A stretch of 64,000 bases of DNA, taken from positions 45,577 through 109,576 of the forward strand of contig NZ_KB900388.1 of NCBI RefSeq assembly GCF_000378825.1, in the 5' to 3' direction. The DNA comes from Salinispora vitiensis (GTDB taxonomy: Bacteria; Actinomycetota; Actinomycetes; Mycobacteriales; Micromonosporaceae). This document shows, in pieces, positions 17,663 through 26,585 of this stretch. How positions within the stretch are numbered: the stretch's first letter is position 1; each line of letters starts with the position of its first letter. The position numbers and the translations under genes are program-made. The notes beneath the pieces were generated by a model, which saw only the letters and a program-made list of their open reading frames with translations, was not told the DNA's origin and did not search any database.

Positions 17663-18733
17663 TCAGGAGCGTTGCTCGATCTCGGCTCGGATGTCGGCGA
17701 AGTTGGAGCGGGCTGTGCTGGCCGACGCGGAGAACATCACGATCATGCCGACGCTGCCCTTGTCGGCCCAGGCGCAGACTCCGAGCGGGATGTCCGAGGC
17801 TTTCCCGTCCCCACATTTCGCAACACCGCCGAGCGGGTCGGTGGAGACTGTGGACATCTTGCGGACGTTCAGGTCCGAGGCGAGCTGCTCGACGGTGGCG
17901 TCCAGCTCCTGTTGCGGGTTGAGGACGAAACCGGAGGCACCAGCGATCATGATGATGTCCTCATCCTCGAAGCTGCCGTAGAAGGCCCCGACCGTGCTGT
18001 TCCCGCTGCTGACCTTGGCCTCCAGCTCCTTCACCAGCTCGTCGGCGAGCGCCTTCAGCTCCGAGTCGGTGCTCCTGGCCCGACCGTCGAGTGTCTTCGG
18101 TGCGACGAGGCGGATCTGTGGTTCAGGACTGGGCTCGGGGCTGGGCTCGGTCGACGGGGTTGGTTCCGTGCTGTCGGCGGCTTGCGGCGTTTCCGCCGAG
18201 GGCGGGGCGGCGGCCGGGGGCGGCGCCGAGCTGTCTCCGCCGGAACGGGTGAGGTAGGCGAGGCCACCCAGCGCGAGCACGAGCAGGCCGGCCAGGCCGA
18301 GCGAGAGCAGCAGGGTGGACCGTGCTGGCCGGTGGGACGCCGGGGCCGCGGAATCGGATGGGGTGGCGGAATCGGATGGGGTGGCGGTGCCACCCGTCTC
18401 CGCTGGTCGCCGATCCTGGTCCGCTAGGTCGGGCTCGTCCGGAGGGATCGGCGGGATAGTGCGGTGCGCCTGGGTCGGCGCATCCATTGTGGCTGCCCAG
18501 CTGGGCGGGGTCGGCGTGGCGGGAGGGGCCGGTGTGGATGCCGGGGCCGCCCAGGGGAGCGGCGGGGGCGGGGTGGGGTCCAGCGGGGGTGGGGGCCGCC
18601 AGCCGTCCGGTCGCGGTTCGGGGGGCTCCGGACGCGCGTGCCGGGCTGCCCGCGGCCGCGAGGCCGGCGGCGGATAGCTGGGCTGGGCACCGTGCTCCGG
18701 CGGGCCGGACCAGGGATCGACCGGTGAGGACAT
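17663..18733 (-). CDS. Proline-rich single-span membrane protein
   Basis: A 356-residue protein of unknown family. Residues 1-130 are a Pro/Arg-rich cytoplasmic tail (many PPP, PEPP and PTPP runs). One hydrophobic segment, TLLLSLGLAGLLVLALGGLA, follows near residues 138-160, then a Pro/Ser/Thr linker. The extracytoplasmic domain of about 160 residues ends in FADIRAEIEQRS. This architecture is common for actinobacterial proteins that may be substrates or partners of membrane Ser/Thr kinases. It is a single gene. Confidence 0.75.
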   Translation of the reverse strand: MSSPVDPWSGPPEHGAQPSYPPPASRPRAARHARPEPPEPRPDGWRPPPPLDPTPPPPLPWAAPASTPAPPATPTPPSWAATMDAPTQAHRTIPPIPPDEPDLADQDRRPAETGGTATPSDSATPSDSAAPASHRPARSTLLLSLGLAGLLVLALGGLAYLTRSGGDSSAPPPAAAPPSAETPQAADSTEPTPSTEPSPEPSPEPQIRLVAPKTLDGRARSTDSELKALADELVKELEAKVSSGNSTVGAFYGSFEDEDIIMIAGASGFVLNPQQELDATVEQLASDLNVRKMSTVSTDPLGGVAKCGDGKASDIPLGVCAWADKGSVGMIVMFSASASTARSNFADIRAEIEQRS

Positions 18734-18821
18734 GACAACGCCTCCAGGCGAGGGTGCTGGCGGCTGATGCTAGCCGGTCGGGGACCCGGTCCACGGGACC
18801 GACCCCCGCCGGCCAGAAACG

Positions 18822-18857
18822 AATCGTGGTGGCCACCCGAGGGCGGCCACCACGATT
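18822..18857 (-). terminator. Rho-independent terminator after fadB-like gene
   Basis: A perfect 13-base stem, AATCGTGGTGGCC (18822-18834) and GGCCACCACGATT (18845-18857), with a 10-base loop. It begins 16 bases beyond the stop of the fatty-acid oxidation gene. On the transcribed strand the stem is followed by CGTTTCT, a short U-rich tail. Confidence 0.9.
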
Positions 18858-18873
18858 GCGGGGAAGGGGCAGG

Positions 18874-20940
18874 TCAGGCCGGGAGGCTGGCGACACCGGC
18901 CGGCAGGAAGCGCTTGCCGGTGACCCGTTCGGTGGTGCCGGTGCGGTCCAGGTACGGCGTGACGCCGCCCAGGTGGAACGGCCAGCCGGCGCCCAGGATC
19001 AGGCACAGGTCGATGTCCTGCGCCTCGGCGACCACGCCCTCGTCGAGCATCAGCTGGATCTCCTGCGCCAGCGCGTCGAGTGCGTTCTGCCGGACCTGCT
19101 CGGCGGTGAGCGGCTGGTCGCCGACCACCAGCAGGTTGGCCACCTCGGCGTTGATCTCGTCGTCGATGACGATCGGCTTGCCGGCCTCGGCGATCCGCTT
19201 GAGGTTCTCGCTGACATCGAAGCGGTCCGGGAAGGCCGCGTGCAGGATGCCACCGACGTGGTGCGCCACCGCCGGCCCGACCAGCTGCAGCAGCGCCAGT
19301 GGGCGCATCGGCAGGCCCAGCGGATCGAGCGCGTTGTTCGCCACCTCCAGCGGGGTGCCGGCGTCCACCGCGGCGAACACCGTGCCCAGGAAGCGGGTCA
19401 GCAGCCGGTTAACCACGAAGGCGGGGGCGTCCTTCACCAGCACGCTCGACTTCTTCAGCTGCTTGCCGACCGCGAACGCGGTGGCCAGGGTGGCGTCGTC
19501 GGTCCGCTCACCGCGGACGATCTCCAGTAGCGGGAGCACGGCGACCGGGTTGAAGAAGTGGAAGCCGACCACCCGCTCCGGGTGCTCGAGGTCCGCGGCC
19601 ATCGCCGTCACCGACAGCGACGACGTGTTGGTGGCCAGCACCGCCTCGGGCTTGACGATCTTCTCCAGCTCGGCCCAGACCTGCTTCTTGACGTTGAGGT
19701 CCTCGAAGACGGCCTCGATGACGAAGTCCGCGTCGGCGAAGACGGACTTGTCGACCGATCCGCTCACCAGGCCGTACAGCTTGGCGGCGGTGCCCTTGTC
19801 CATCCGGCCCTTGCTGACCGACTTCTCGATCTGCTCGTGCACGTAAGCCACGCCCTTGTCGACCCGGGCCTGGTCCAGGTCGGTCAGGACGACCGGCACC
19901 TGGAGACGGCGGGCGAACAGGAGCGCGAGCTGGCTGGCCATCAGGCCGGCGCCGACGATGCCAACCTTGGTCACCGGCCGGGCCAGGTCCCGGTCGGGCG
20001 CCCCGGCCGGACGCTTGGCCCGCCGCTGCACCAGGTCGAACGCGTAGAGGCCGCTGCGCAGCTCCGGCGAGAAGACCAGGTCGGCCAGGGCCTCGTCCTC
20101 GGCGGCGGTGCCGGCGGCGAAGTCCGCCTCCTTGGCTAGGCCGAGCAGTTCGAGGGCCCGGTTGGCGGAGGGGACGGCGCCGTGCAGGCGGGCATCCAGG
20201 GTCTGCTTGGCGAAGAAGAGGACGCCGTCCCACATCTCCCGGTCGACCTCGGGCCGGGTCACGGTGTGCTCGCCGCGGACCACACCGGCGGCCCACTCCA
20301 GGGACCGCTCGAGGAAGTCCGCCGGCTCCAGCAGGATGTCCGCGAGGCCCATCTCCGCCGCCTGCTTCGGCTTGAGCATCTTGTTCTGCATCAACGGGTT
20401 CTGGATGATCACCTGGGTCGCCGCCGGGATGCCGACCAGGTTCGGCAGCAGCTGGGTGCCGCCCCAGCCCGGGATGATACCGAGCGAGACCTCGGGCAGG
20501 GCGAGGGCCGTCGCGCCCGCGGACAGCGTCCGGTAGTGGCAGTGCAGGGCCAGCTCCAGGCCGCCGCCCATGGCCGCGCCGTTGACGAAGGCGAACGTCG
20601 GAACGTCGCTGTCCTTGAGCCGGGCGAAGACCCGGTGGCCGAGCTGCCCGATCTCCAGCGCCTGCGCCCGGTCGGTGAGCAGCGGCAGGCCGGTGAGGTC
20701 CGCTCCGACGCAGAAGATGTAGGGCTTACCGGTCACCGCGACGAACGCCGGCTTCGCCGCGTGGGCCGCCGTGATCGCCTCGTCCAGGCTGGTCAGGCCA
20801 CCGGGCCCGAGGGTGTTCGGCTTCTTGTGGTCGAAGCCGTTGTCCAGCGTGATCAGGGCGGCGGGGCGGTCCAGGCCCGGTACGTCCACCAGGCGCAGCA
20901 AGGCCTTGGTGACGACCTCGTTCGGTGCCGCGATGCTCAC
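18874..20940 (-). CDS. fadB: Fatty-acid oxidation multifunctional protein (enoyl-CoA hydratase / 3-hydroxyacyl-CoA dehydrogenase)
   Basis: A 688-residue FadB/FadJ-type enzyme. Residues about 10-240 form the crotonase domain that hydrates trans-2-enoyl-CoA (oxyanion loop FAFVNGAAMGGGLELALHCH, then LPEVSLGIIPGWGGTQLLP). From about 320 lies the NAD-binding dehydrogenase domain (VGIVGAGLMASQLALLFARR), then the C-terminal dimer domain (VNRLLTRFLG). The GTG at 20940 was chosen because GGAGGAG lies five bases upstream; the longer frame to 21009 lacks family support. It is downstream of the thiolase gene by 55 bases; together they give steps 2-4 of beta-oxidation. Confidence 0.95.
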   Translation of the reverse strand: MSIAAPNEVVTKALLRLVDVPGLDRPAALITLDNGFDHKKPNTLGPGGLTSLDEAITAAHAAKPAFVAVTGKPYIFCVGADLTGLPLLTDRAQALEIGQLGHRVFARLKDSDVPTFAFVNGAAMGGGLELALHCHYRTLSAGATALALPEVSLGIIPGWGGTQLLPNLVGIPAATQVIIQNPLMQNKMLKPKQAAEMGLADILLEPADFLERSLEWAAGVVRGEHTVTRPEVDREMWDGVLFFAKQTLDARLHGAVPSANRALELLGLAKEADFAAGTAAEDEALADLVFSPELRSGLYAFDLVQRRAKRPAGAPDRDLARPVTKVGIVGAGLMASQLALLFARRLQVPVVLTDLDQARVDKGVAYVHEQIEKSVSKGRMDKGTAAKLYGLVSGSVDKSVFADADFVIEAVFEDLNVKKQVWAELEKIVKPEAVLATNTSSLSVTAMAADLEHPERVVGFHFFNPVAVLPLLEIVRGERTDDATLATAFAVGKQLKKSSVLVKDAPAFVVNRLLTRFLGTVFAAVDAGTPLEVANNALDPLGLPMRPLALLQLVGPAVAHHVGGILHAAFPDRFDVSENLKRIAEAGKPIVIDDEINAEVANLLVVGDQPLTAEQVRQNALDALAQEIQLMLDEGVVAEAQDIDLCLILGAGWPFHLGGVTPYLDRTGTTERVTGKRFLPAGVASLPA

Positions 20941-20995
20941 TGTGCCTCCTCCGTTCGGGACTGCGGGACGCACTGGCTCGACCCGTTGCTCGCGC

Positions 20996-22192
20996 TCACT
21001 TGGCTCCACCCTCCCAGTGCGGGTTCTCCCAGATCACGGTGCCGCCCATGCCGATGCCGATGCACATGGCGGTGAGGCCGTAGCGGACCTCCGGGTGCTC
21101 GGCGAAGTGCCGGGCGAGCTGGGTCATCAGCCGGACGCCGGAGGAGGCAAGCGGGTGGCCGATGGCGATCGCGCCGCCCCACGGGTTGACCCGCGGGTCG
21201 TCGTCGGCGATGCCGAAGTGGTCGAGGAAGGCGAGTACCTGGACCGCGAAGGCCTCGTTCAGCTCGAACAGGCCGATGTCGTCGATGGTCAGGCCGGCGA
21301 TGCGCAGCGCCTTCTCGGTCGACGGGATCGGGCCGATCCCCATCACCTCGGGCTCGACGCCGACGAAGCCGTAGGAGACCAGCCGCATCGCGACCGGCAG
21401 ACCCAGCTCCCGTGCGGTCTCCTCGGCGACGAGCAGGCTCGCCGTGGCGCCGTCGTTCAGCCCCGCCGCGTTGCCGGCGGTGACCTTGCCGTGCGGGCGG
21501 AACGGCGTCTTGAGGGTGGCGAGCTTCTCCATCGAGGTGTCCCGCGGCGCCTCGTCCACGGTGGCCAGACCCCAGCCGGCCTCCGGGTCCCGGACCGCCA
21601 CCGGCACCAGGTCGTCCTGGAGTTTGCCGTTGGCGTACGCCTTGGCGGTCTTCTGCTGGGAGGCGAGCGCGAACGCGTCGGTGCGCTCCTTGGTGATGTG
21701 CGGTACCCGGTCGTGCAGGTTCTCCGCGGTGGCTCCCATGACCAGGGCGGACTGGTCAACCAGTCGCTCCGCGACGATCCGCGGGTTGGGGTCGACCCCC
21801 TCGCCCATCGGGTGGCGGCCCATGTGCTCGACCCCACCGGCGATGGCGACGTCGTACGCGCCCATGGCGATGCCGCCGGCTACCGTGGTCACCGCGGTCA
21901 TCGCGCCCGCGCACATCCGGTCGATGGCGAAGCCGGGCACGGTCTTGGGGAGGCCGGCCAGGAGCGCGGCGGTCCGGCCGATTGTCAGGCCCTGGTCGCC
22001 GATCTGGGTGGTGGCGGCGACGGCGACCTCCTCGACCCGCTCCGGCGGCAGCTGCGGGTTACGGCGCAGCAGTTCGCGGATGCAGCGGATCACCAGGTCG
22101 TCGGCGCGGGTGTTGGCGTACATGCCCCCCGCTTTGCCGAACGGGGTGCGGACGCCGTCAACGAAGACGACATCCCGAACTTCACGGGGCAC
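20996..22192 (-). CDS. fadA: Acetyl-CoA C-acyltransferase (3-ketoacyl-CoA thiolase)
   Basis: A 398-residue thiolase. The nucleophilic Cys lies in DRMCAGAMTAVTTVAGG. The catalytic His is in GGAIAIGHPLASSG, and the proton-transfer Cys in GLTAMCIGIGMGGTVIWE. Length and motifs fit the degradative FadA/FadI class, which cleaves 3-ketoacyl-CoA with CoA. It begins the fadA-fadB operon; a strong AGGAGG site precedes the ATG. Upstream, a short inverted repeat TACTGACAAGTA near 22237-22248 may be an operator, though no regulator is linked. Confidence 0.95.
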   Translation of the reverse strand: MPREVRDVVFVDGVRTPFGKAGGMYANTRADDLVIRCIRELLRRNPQLPPERVEEVAVAATTQIGDQGLTIGRTAALLAGLPKTVPGFAIDRMCAGAMTAVTTVAGGIAMGAYDVAIAGGVEHMGRHPMGEGVDPNPRIVAERLVDQSALVMGATAENLHDRVPHITKERTDAFALASQQKTAKAYANGKLQDDLVPVAVRDPEAGWGLATVDEAPRDTSMEKLATLKTPFRPHGKVTAGNAAGLNDGATASLLVAEETARELGLPVAMRLVSYGFVGVEPEVMGIGPIPSTEKALRIAGLTIDDIGLFELNEAFAVQVLAFLDHFGIADDDPRVNPWGGAIAIGHPLASSGVRLMTQLARHFAEHPEVRYGLTAMCIGIGMGGTVIWENPHWEGGAK

Positions 22193-22296
22193 TTGAGCCT
22201 CCTAGCCGGATAGCCGGACTGGCGTTTTCTCGGATGCTACTTGTCAGTAACCAACTGGAGTACCACCCCCTGTGTGGCCCACCCCACATCGATGAC

Positions 22297-23652
22297 TCAG
22301 GTTTCGGTCGGCGGTGGGCCGACCAGGGCCCGGGTCAGGTCCGGCTGCAGCAGCGCGATCTGCCACTCGCGCGCACCCAGGCCCCGCAGGGTCTCCGCCA
22401 CGGTGCCCTCGGTGATCTCCTCGGGCGGAACCCAGGCGAGGCGGCGGATCGAGTCCGGGGCGATCAGGTTCTCCGGTGGCAGGGTGTGCGCGCCGGCGGT
22501 CCCGACCACCACCTCCCGGCACCGGGTCAGCCGGGCCGCCGCGACCGGGTCCCGCTCGGCCCACCGGTGCGGCGGCGGCGGGCCCTCGACCGTCGGCGCG
22601 ACCGGCAGCGACTCCGCTGGCAGCTCCCGGGCATCGTCCAACGCCGCCAACCAGGTACGAGCCAGCCGGCGCACCGAGCGACCGCCGAAGCCCGGCAGGG
22701 TCAGTAGCGTCTTCTCGTCCCGCGGATCCAGCTCGGCGGCGGCGACGATCGCCGAGTCCGGCAGCACCCGTCCCGGCGCCGCGTCGCGCCGCGCCGCGAT
22801 CTGGTCCCGGGCATACCACAGGGACCGCACCCGGGCCTGCGCCCGCGCCCCGCGGACCCGATGGATGCCCGAGGTGCGGCGCCAGGGGTCGGCGCGGACC
22901 CGGGGCGGGCGGGCACCATTGCGGACCAGCGCGGCGAACTCCTCGGCCGCCCACTCGGCCTTGCCCTGCCGGGTCAACTCGGCGTCGAGCGCGTCCCGGA
23001 GCTCGACCAGTAGCTCCACGTCCAGGGCGGCGTAGGTCAGCCAGGACTCCGGCAGCGGCCGGCTCGACCAGTCCGCCGCCGAGTGGTGCTTCTCCAGGCT
23101 GAACCCGAGCAGGTTCTCGGTCAGCGCGGCGAGCCCGACCCGCTCGAAGCCGGCGAGTCGGGCGGCCAGTTCGGTGTCGAAGAGCCGTCGTGGCCGCAGA
23201 CCCAACTCGGCCAGGCAGGGCAGATCCTGACTGGCCGCGTGGAGTACCCACTCGGCCTCGCCGATGGCCTCGTCCAGACTGGTCAGCTCCGGCAGTGGCA
23301 GCGGGTCGATCAGGGCGGTGCCGGCGCCGGCGCGGCGCAGCTGCACCAGGTACGCCCGCTGGCTGTACCGGTAACCGGAGGCGCGTTCGGCGTCCAGCGC
23401 CACCGGGCCGGTGCCCTGGGCGAAGCGGGCCACGACCTCGGCCAACTCCGCCGGGGTGGTCACCGGCTGAGGGGTGCCCTCGCCGGGCGCGGTCAGCGGG
23501 GTGGGGCCGCCCTCGGCGTCGCGCCGGGTGGTAGCTGGGCCACCAGCGGTCGGGTCAACGTCCGTGTCTCCCGGCCGGGTCAACGGCGGGTGCGGTGTGT
23601 CTCCCGTGCGGTTTGCGGCGGCCCGACGGGGTAGGGGTGGTTCGTCGGTCAC
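22297..23652 (-). CDS. RNase D-like 3'-5' exonuclease with HRDC domain
   Basis: A 451-residue protein. After a disordered Pro/Thr-rich lead of about 65 residues comes a DEDDy exonuclease domain with VALDAERASGYRYSQRAYLV, LHAASQDLPCLAELGL, FDTELAARL and the final WLTYAALDVELL. An HRDC domain follows near residues 275-350 (ARDQIAARRDAAPGRVLPD, LTLPGFGGRSVRRL). Such proteins process stable RNAs from the 3' end; actinobacterial members are named ribonuclease D. It diverges from the protease gene at 23870. Confidence 0.92.
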   Translation of the reverse strand: MTDEPPLPRRAAANRTGDTPHPPLTRPGDTDVDPTAGGPATTRRDAEGGPTPLTAPGEGTPQPVTTPAELAEVVARFAQGTGPVALDAERASGYRYSQRAYLVQLRRAGAGTALIDPLPLPELTSLDEAIGEAEWVLHAASQDLPCLAELGLRPRRLFDTELAARLAGFERVGLAALTENLLGFSLEKHHSAADWSSRPLPESWLTYAALDVELLVELRDALDAELTRQGKAEWAAEEFAALVRNGARPPRVRADPWRRTSGIHRVRGARAQARVRSLWYARDQIAARRDAAPGRVLPDSAIVAAAELDPRDEKTLLTLPGFGGRSVRRLARTWLAALDDARELPAESLPVAPTVEGPPPPHRWAERDPVAAARLTRCREVVVGTAGAHTLPPENLIAPDSIRRLAWVPPEEITEGTVAETLRGLGAREWQIALLQPDLTRALVGPPPTET

Positions 23653-23869
23653 CCGACAACCCTATTGCGCTACCCGATCGGGCGGGGACAGCCGGTCCAG
23701 TGCGTGTCGGGAGTCAGCCGTTTCGGTTGAGTAATCCGAGCAGACAAAGGATGTGCGTGCCGGATACGGTCGTAGACCACAACATTCGTAGCGGTCGAAC
23801 AGTTAGCGGTCAAGGCCGGCGGTTGCCACCGGGCGGCAACGGTATCGGCGCGGGGAGGGCACGGCAATC

Positions 23870-25003
23870 ATGAATATGGGTGAGGGATTATCCGAGGTGG
23901 GAGGCGAGTCCACGCCTGGAACCACCTGGTCCCCGCCGCTCCAGCCCGGCCGGTCCAGCGCGGCATTCGGGGCCCCGGTTCCTCCGGCGGCCCCGGTTCC
24001 TCCGGCGGTCCCGGTTGCCGCGGTTCCTCCGGCGGCCCCGGTTCCTGCCGCGGCTCCTCCGGTTCCGCCTCCGGCGGTCTCACCGTACGGCGGCTCGGTC
24101 GCGTCTGGTCCCACCCAACCGTCGGCTTTCGGGCCGGGCGTTCCACCACCGTTCGTGCCCCCTCCTGGCGGTCCAACCGGGCGCTGGCCCAGTGCCCAGC
24201 CGGCTCCCGCCCCGGCGTCTCGGCGGCTTGCCCTGTTCGGACGGGTGGCCGTGCTGCTGGTCGTCGCGGCGTTGCTCGCAGTGACCGGTGTTCAGGCGTA
24301 CCAGATCCATCAGCTCACCGGCCAACTCGCCGACACCGATCGGCGGCTGGGCGCCGGGCAGCAGGAGAGCCAGGCCCGGCTCGACGAGTTGGAGGCGCGG
24401 GCGCGGGAGCTGGAGTCGGCGATCGGTGCTGCGTTCGACCCGGAGGGGATCGCCGCTGCCGTGTTGCCCAGCGTGTTTCGGATCCGCGCCGGGCAGTACA
24501 CCGGCAGCGCGTTCGCCGTCGGTGAACCGGCCGCCGATGGCGGCACCAATCTCTTCACCAACTTCCACGTGGTCGAAGAGGTCTGGGAGGACGGGGACCG
24601 GCAGGTCTTCCTGGAGCGCACCGACCAGCGCTTCCCGGCCACCATCGTCGAGGTTGACGAGGCCAACGACCTGGCCCAGCTTCGGACGACCAGCACCTTT
24701 ACCGGGCTGGTCGCCGCCCCGACCGCGGTCAAGTCCGGTCAGCCGATCGTCGTTGTGGGCGCACCCCTCGGCCTCGAGGACAGCGTCACCACCGGTGTGG
24801 TGAGCGCGTTTCGTGAGGCCAAGGGGGGTGATCCGCCGTTTATTCAGTTCGATGCGCCGATTAACCCGGGTAACTCGGGCGGCCCCGTCATCAACGACGA
24901 ACAGCAGGTGGTCGGGATCGCCACCGCCAAGGCGTGGGATGCCGAGGGGATCAGCCTCGCTGTGCCGATCGCCACCGCCTGCGACGGTTTCGAGATCTGC
25001 TAA
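23870..25003 (+). CDS. Membrane-anchored trypsin-like serine protease (HtrA-like, no PDZ)
   Basis: A 377-residue protease. A Pro/Ala/Val repeat region (about 25-110) precedes a membrane span, VAVLLVVAALLAVTGVQAY (about 124-142), and a short coiled coil (QQESQARLDELEARARELES). The trypsin-fold domain has the catalytic triad His233 (TNFHVVEEV), Asp267 (DEANDLAQL) and Ser336 (NPGNSGGPV). No PDZ domain follows; the protein ends soon after the last strand. The catalytic domain should face outside. It is directly followed by another protein of the same layout, suggesting a functional pair. Confidence 0.9.
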   Translation: MNMGEGLSEVGGESTPGTTWSPPLQPGRSSAAFGAPVPPAAPVPPAVPVAAVPPAAPVPAAAPPVPPPAVSPYGGSVASGPTQPSAFGPGVPPPFVPPPGGPTGRWPSAQPAPAPASRRLALFGRVAVLLVVAALLAVTGVQAYQIHQLTGQLADTDRRLGAGQQESQARLDELEARARELESAIGAAFDPEGIAAAVLPSVFRIRAGQYTGSAFAVGEPAADGGTNLFTNFHVVEEVWEDGDRQVFLERTDQRFPATIVEVDEANDLAQLRTTSTFTGLVAAPTAVKSGQPIVVVGAPLGLEDSVTTGVVSAFREAKGGDPPFIQFDAPINPGNSGGPVINDEQQVVGIATAKAWDAEGISLAVPIATACDGFEIC

Positions 25004-25087
25004 CCCCGTTCCGGTGCCTTGTTCCAGATCAGTTCGCTCTGCCCTAACCGGCGGGTGAACTGCCCGAACTGCTCCACAGGAGGAGTC

Positions 25088-25804
25088 ATGTCCTATCCCC
25101 CGATCGAGCCGACTGGAGCTGCGTCGGAGCCCACCGTGCCGGGGCAGCCGGTTCCAGCGCCCGCAGTGCCGGGGCAGCCGGTTCCAGCTTCGTCGCAGCC
25201 GGCTGTGCCGGGGCAGCCAACCGGCGACCCTGCCGCCACCCCGGCCCCGTCGGCCGCGCCCATGGACAGCACCATGCCGTTCCCGACCGTCGACGCCCCG
25301 GTCGAGCAGCCGATGGCGGCCCCGCCGATGATGTCGGGTCCGCCGCCGACGTCGGGTCCGCCGATGTCGGGCCCGCCGTTTGGTACGGCTGCTGGCGGTG
25401 TGCGGCCGGCTCGGGCGACGGTGATTCTGGCCGTGGTGGCGGGACTGCTGTTCCTCACTGGTGGGGTGATGACCGGTCTGTTCGTGAATACCACTGGTGA
25501 TCTGAACCGGGCGGAAGAGCGGATCAGCGAGCAGGACGTGACCATCGAGGCGACCAGCGTCGAGTTGGAGCAGGTCAAGGTCGACCTGCAACGGGCTCAG
25601 GAGACGCTGGCGCGTACCCAACAGGATCTCACCGGTACCCAGAACGACCGGGACGAGCAGGCCCGGCAGAAGGAGGTTATCGCCAGCTGCCTGGACAAGC
25701 TCAACACCGCGCTCACCGCGGCGGCGTTCGGCGATGCGGAGGCCTTCGAGGAGGCCAACGAGGGCCTGGAAGAGGTGTGTGCAGAGGCCGACGACTATCT
25801 CTGA
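25088..25804 (+). CDS. Proline-rich single-span coiled-coil membrane protein
   Basis: A 238-residue protein of unknown function. It starts at ATG 25088, seven bases after AGGAGGAG. The first 110 residues hold repeats of VPGQPVPA and MSGPP type. One membrane span, VILAVVAGLLFLTGGVMTGL, lies near 120-140. A long coiled coil (about 145-205, ERISEQDVTIEATSVELEQV and onwards) and an acidic C-terminus with two Cys (ASCLDKL, EEVCAEA) follow, possibly forming a disulphide. The layout mirrors the preceding protease, 84 bases upstream, so the two may act together at the membrane. Confidence 0.75.
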   Translation: MSYPPIEPTGAASEPTVPGQPVPAPAVPGQPVPASSQPAVPGQPTGDPAATPAPSAAPMDSTMPFPTVDAPVEQPMAAPPMMSGPPPTSGPPMSGPPFGTAAGGVRPARATVILAVVAGLLFLTGGVMTGLFVNTTGDLNRAEERISEQDVTIEATSVELEQVKVDLQRAQETLARTQQDLTGTQNDRDEQARQKEVIASCLDKLNTALTAAAFGDAEAFEEANEGLEEVCAEADDYL

Positions 25805-25816
25805 CCGGGCGCGCCC

Positions 25817-25866
25817 CGGCGCTCAGGGTCGTGCCGGCGGTGCGGCGCTCAGGGTCGTGCCGGCGG
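25817..25866. repeat. 24-base direct repeat spanning a stop codon
   Basis: Two identical 24-base copies at 25817-25840 and 25843-25866 are separated by two bases, a 26-base period. The first copy contains the stop codon of the DUF3000 gene. Because 26 is not a multiple of three, the two copies are read in different frames, and the out-of-frame copy supplies the stop. Confidence 0.85.
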
Positions 25867-26422
25867 GGCGGCGCTCGGGGAGCGCCGTCACTCCGGGCGG
25901 CGGGAGGCCGGCGGTCGAGGCGAGCAGGGTGCACCAGGCGTGCAGATGCGGCACGAGCGCGTCGTCCACCGGCGTCCAGGATGCCCGGATCTCGACGTCG
26001 CCGGCCGCCGGTGGCCCAGCCAGACCACCGAACCGGGTGGACATGGTCTGCGTGACCGTCCCCCCGATCGCCCGGTGCCGGGCGTTTCGCACCCTGAGGG
26101 CGTCCGTCAGCCAGGCCCAACCCACCTCTGGCAGGAGCGGGTCGGCGGCCAGATCCACCTCAAGCTCGGCAGTGACGTACGTAACCAGTCGGAGCGTGCC
26201 CTGCCACGCCTCGTGCCCGGCGGGGTCGTGGAGGAGGATCAGACGTCCGTTCGCCACCTCGTCGTCGTCCCGGAGGACGGTCGCGGCGAGGGCGAAGGCG
26301 AAGGGGGCCAGCCGTTGGGGTGCGCCGACCTCTTCCAGCTGGATCTCGGTCCGGGTGGCGGCCGATCGCAGCCCGTCAACCGCGCGGGCGAACGTCTCCG
26401 GGAACGCGGTCGGGGGGGTCAT
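25823..26422 (-). CDS. DUF3000 domain protein
   Basis: A 199-residue soluble protein. The start MTPPTAFPETFARAVDGLRS and the internal PQRLAPFAFALAATVLRDDD and EIRASWTPVDDALVPHLHAW are typical of the actinobacterial DUF3000 family. Members often sit next to hemE or the ribonuclease D gene, and this is so here. Function is unknown. The last residues (GTTLSAAPPARP) come from a short tandem duplication that changes frame and ends the gene, so the C-terminus is probably not conserved. Confidence 0.88.
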   Translation of the reverse strand: MTPPTAFPETFARAVDGLRSAATRTEIQLEEVGAPQRLAPFAFALAATVLRDDDEVANGRLILLHDPAGHEAWQGTLRLVTYVTAELEVDLAADPLLPEVGWAWLTDALRVRNARHRAIGGTVTQTMSTRFGGLAGPPAAGDVEIRASWTPVDDALVPHLHAWCTLLASTAGLPPPGVTALPERRPAGTTLSAAPPARP

Positions 26423-26585
26423 TACTGAAGCGTAAGGGTCCCCGGGCCAGCCGATTCGGCGGCACGCCGGGAATCGGGACGGCTGGGCGGCCGCGTCCGG
26501 ACCCGAATGCCGTTTTGCCGGCGCGGATCACACGATGTGACGGTGACGACGGGACGGGGCGGGCGGCGTGGCACGATGGGCCACG

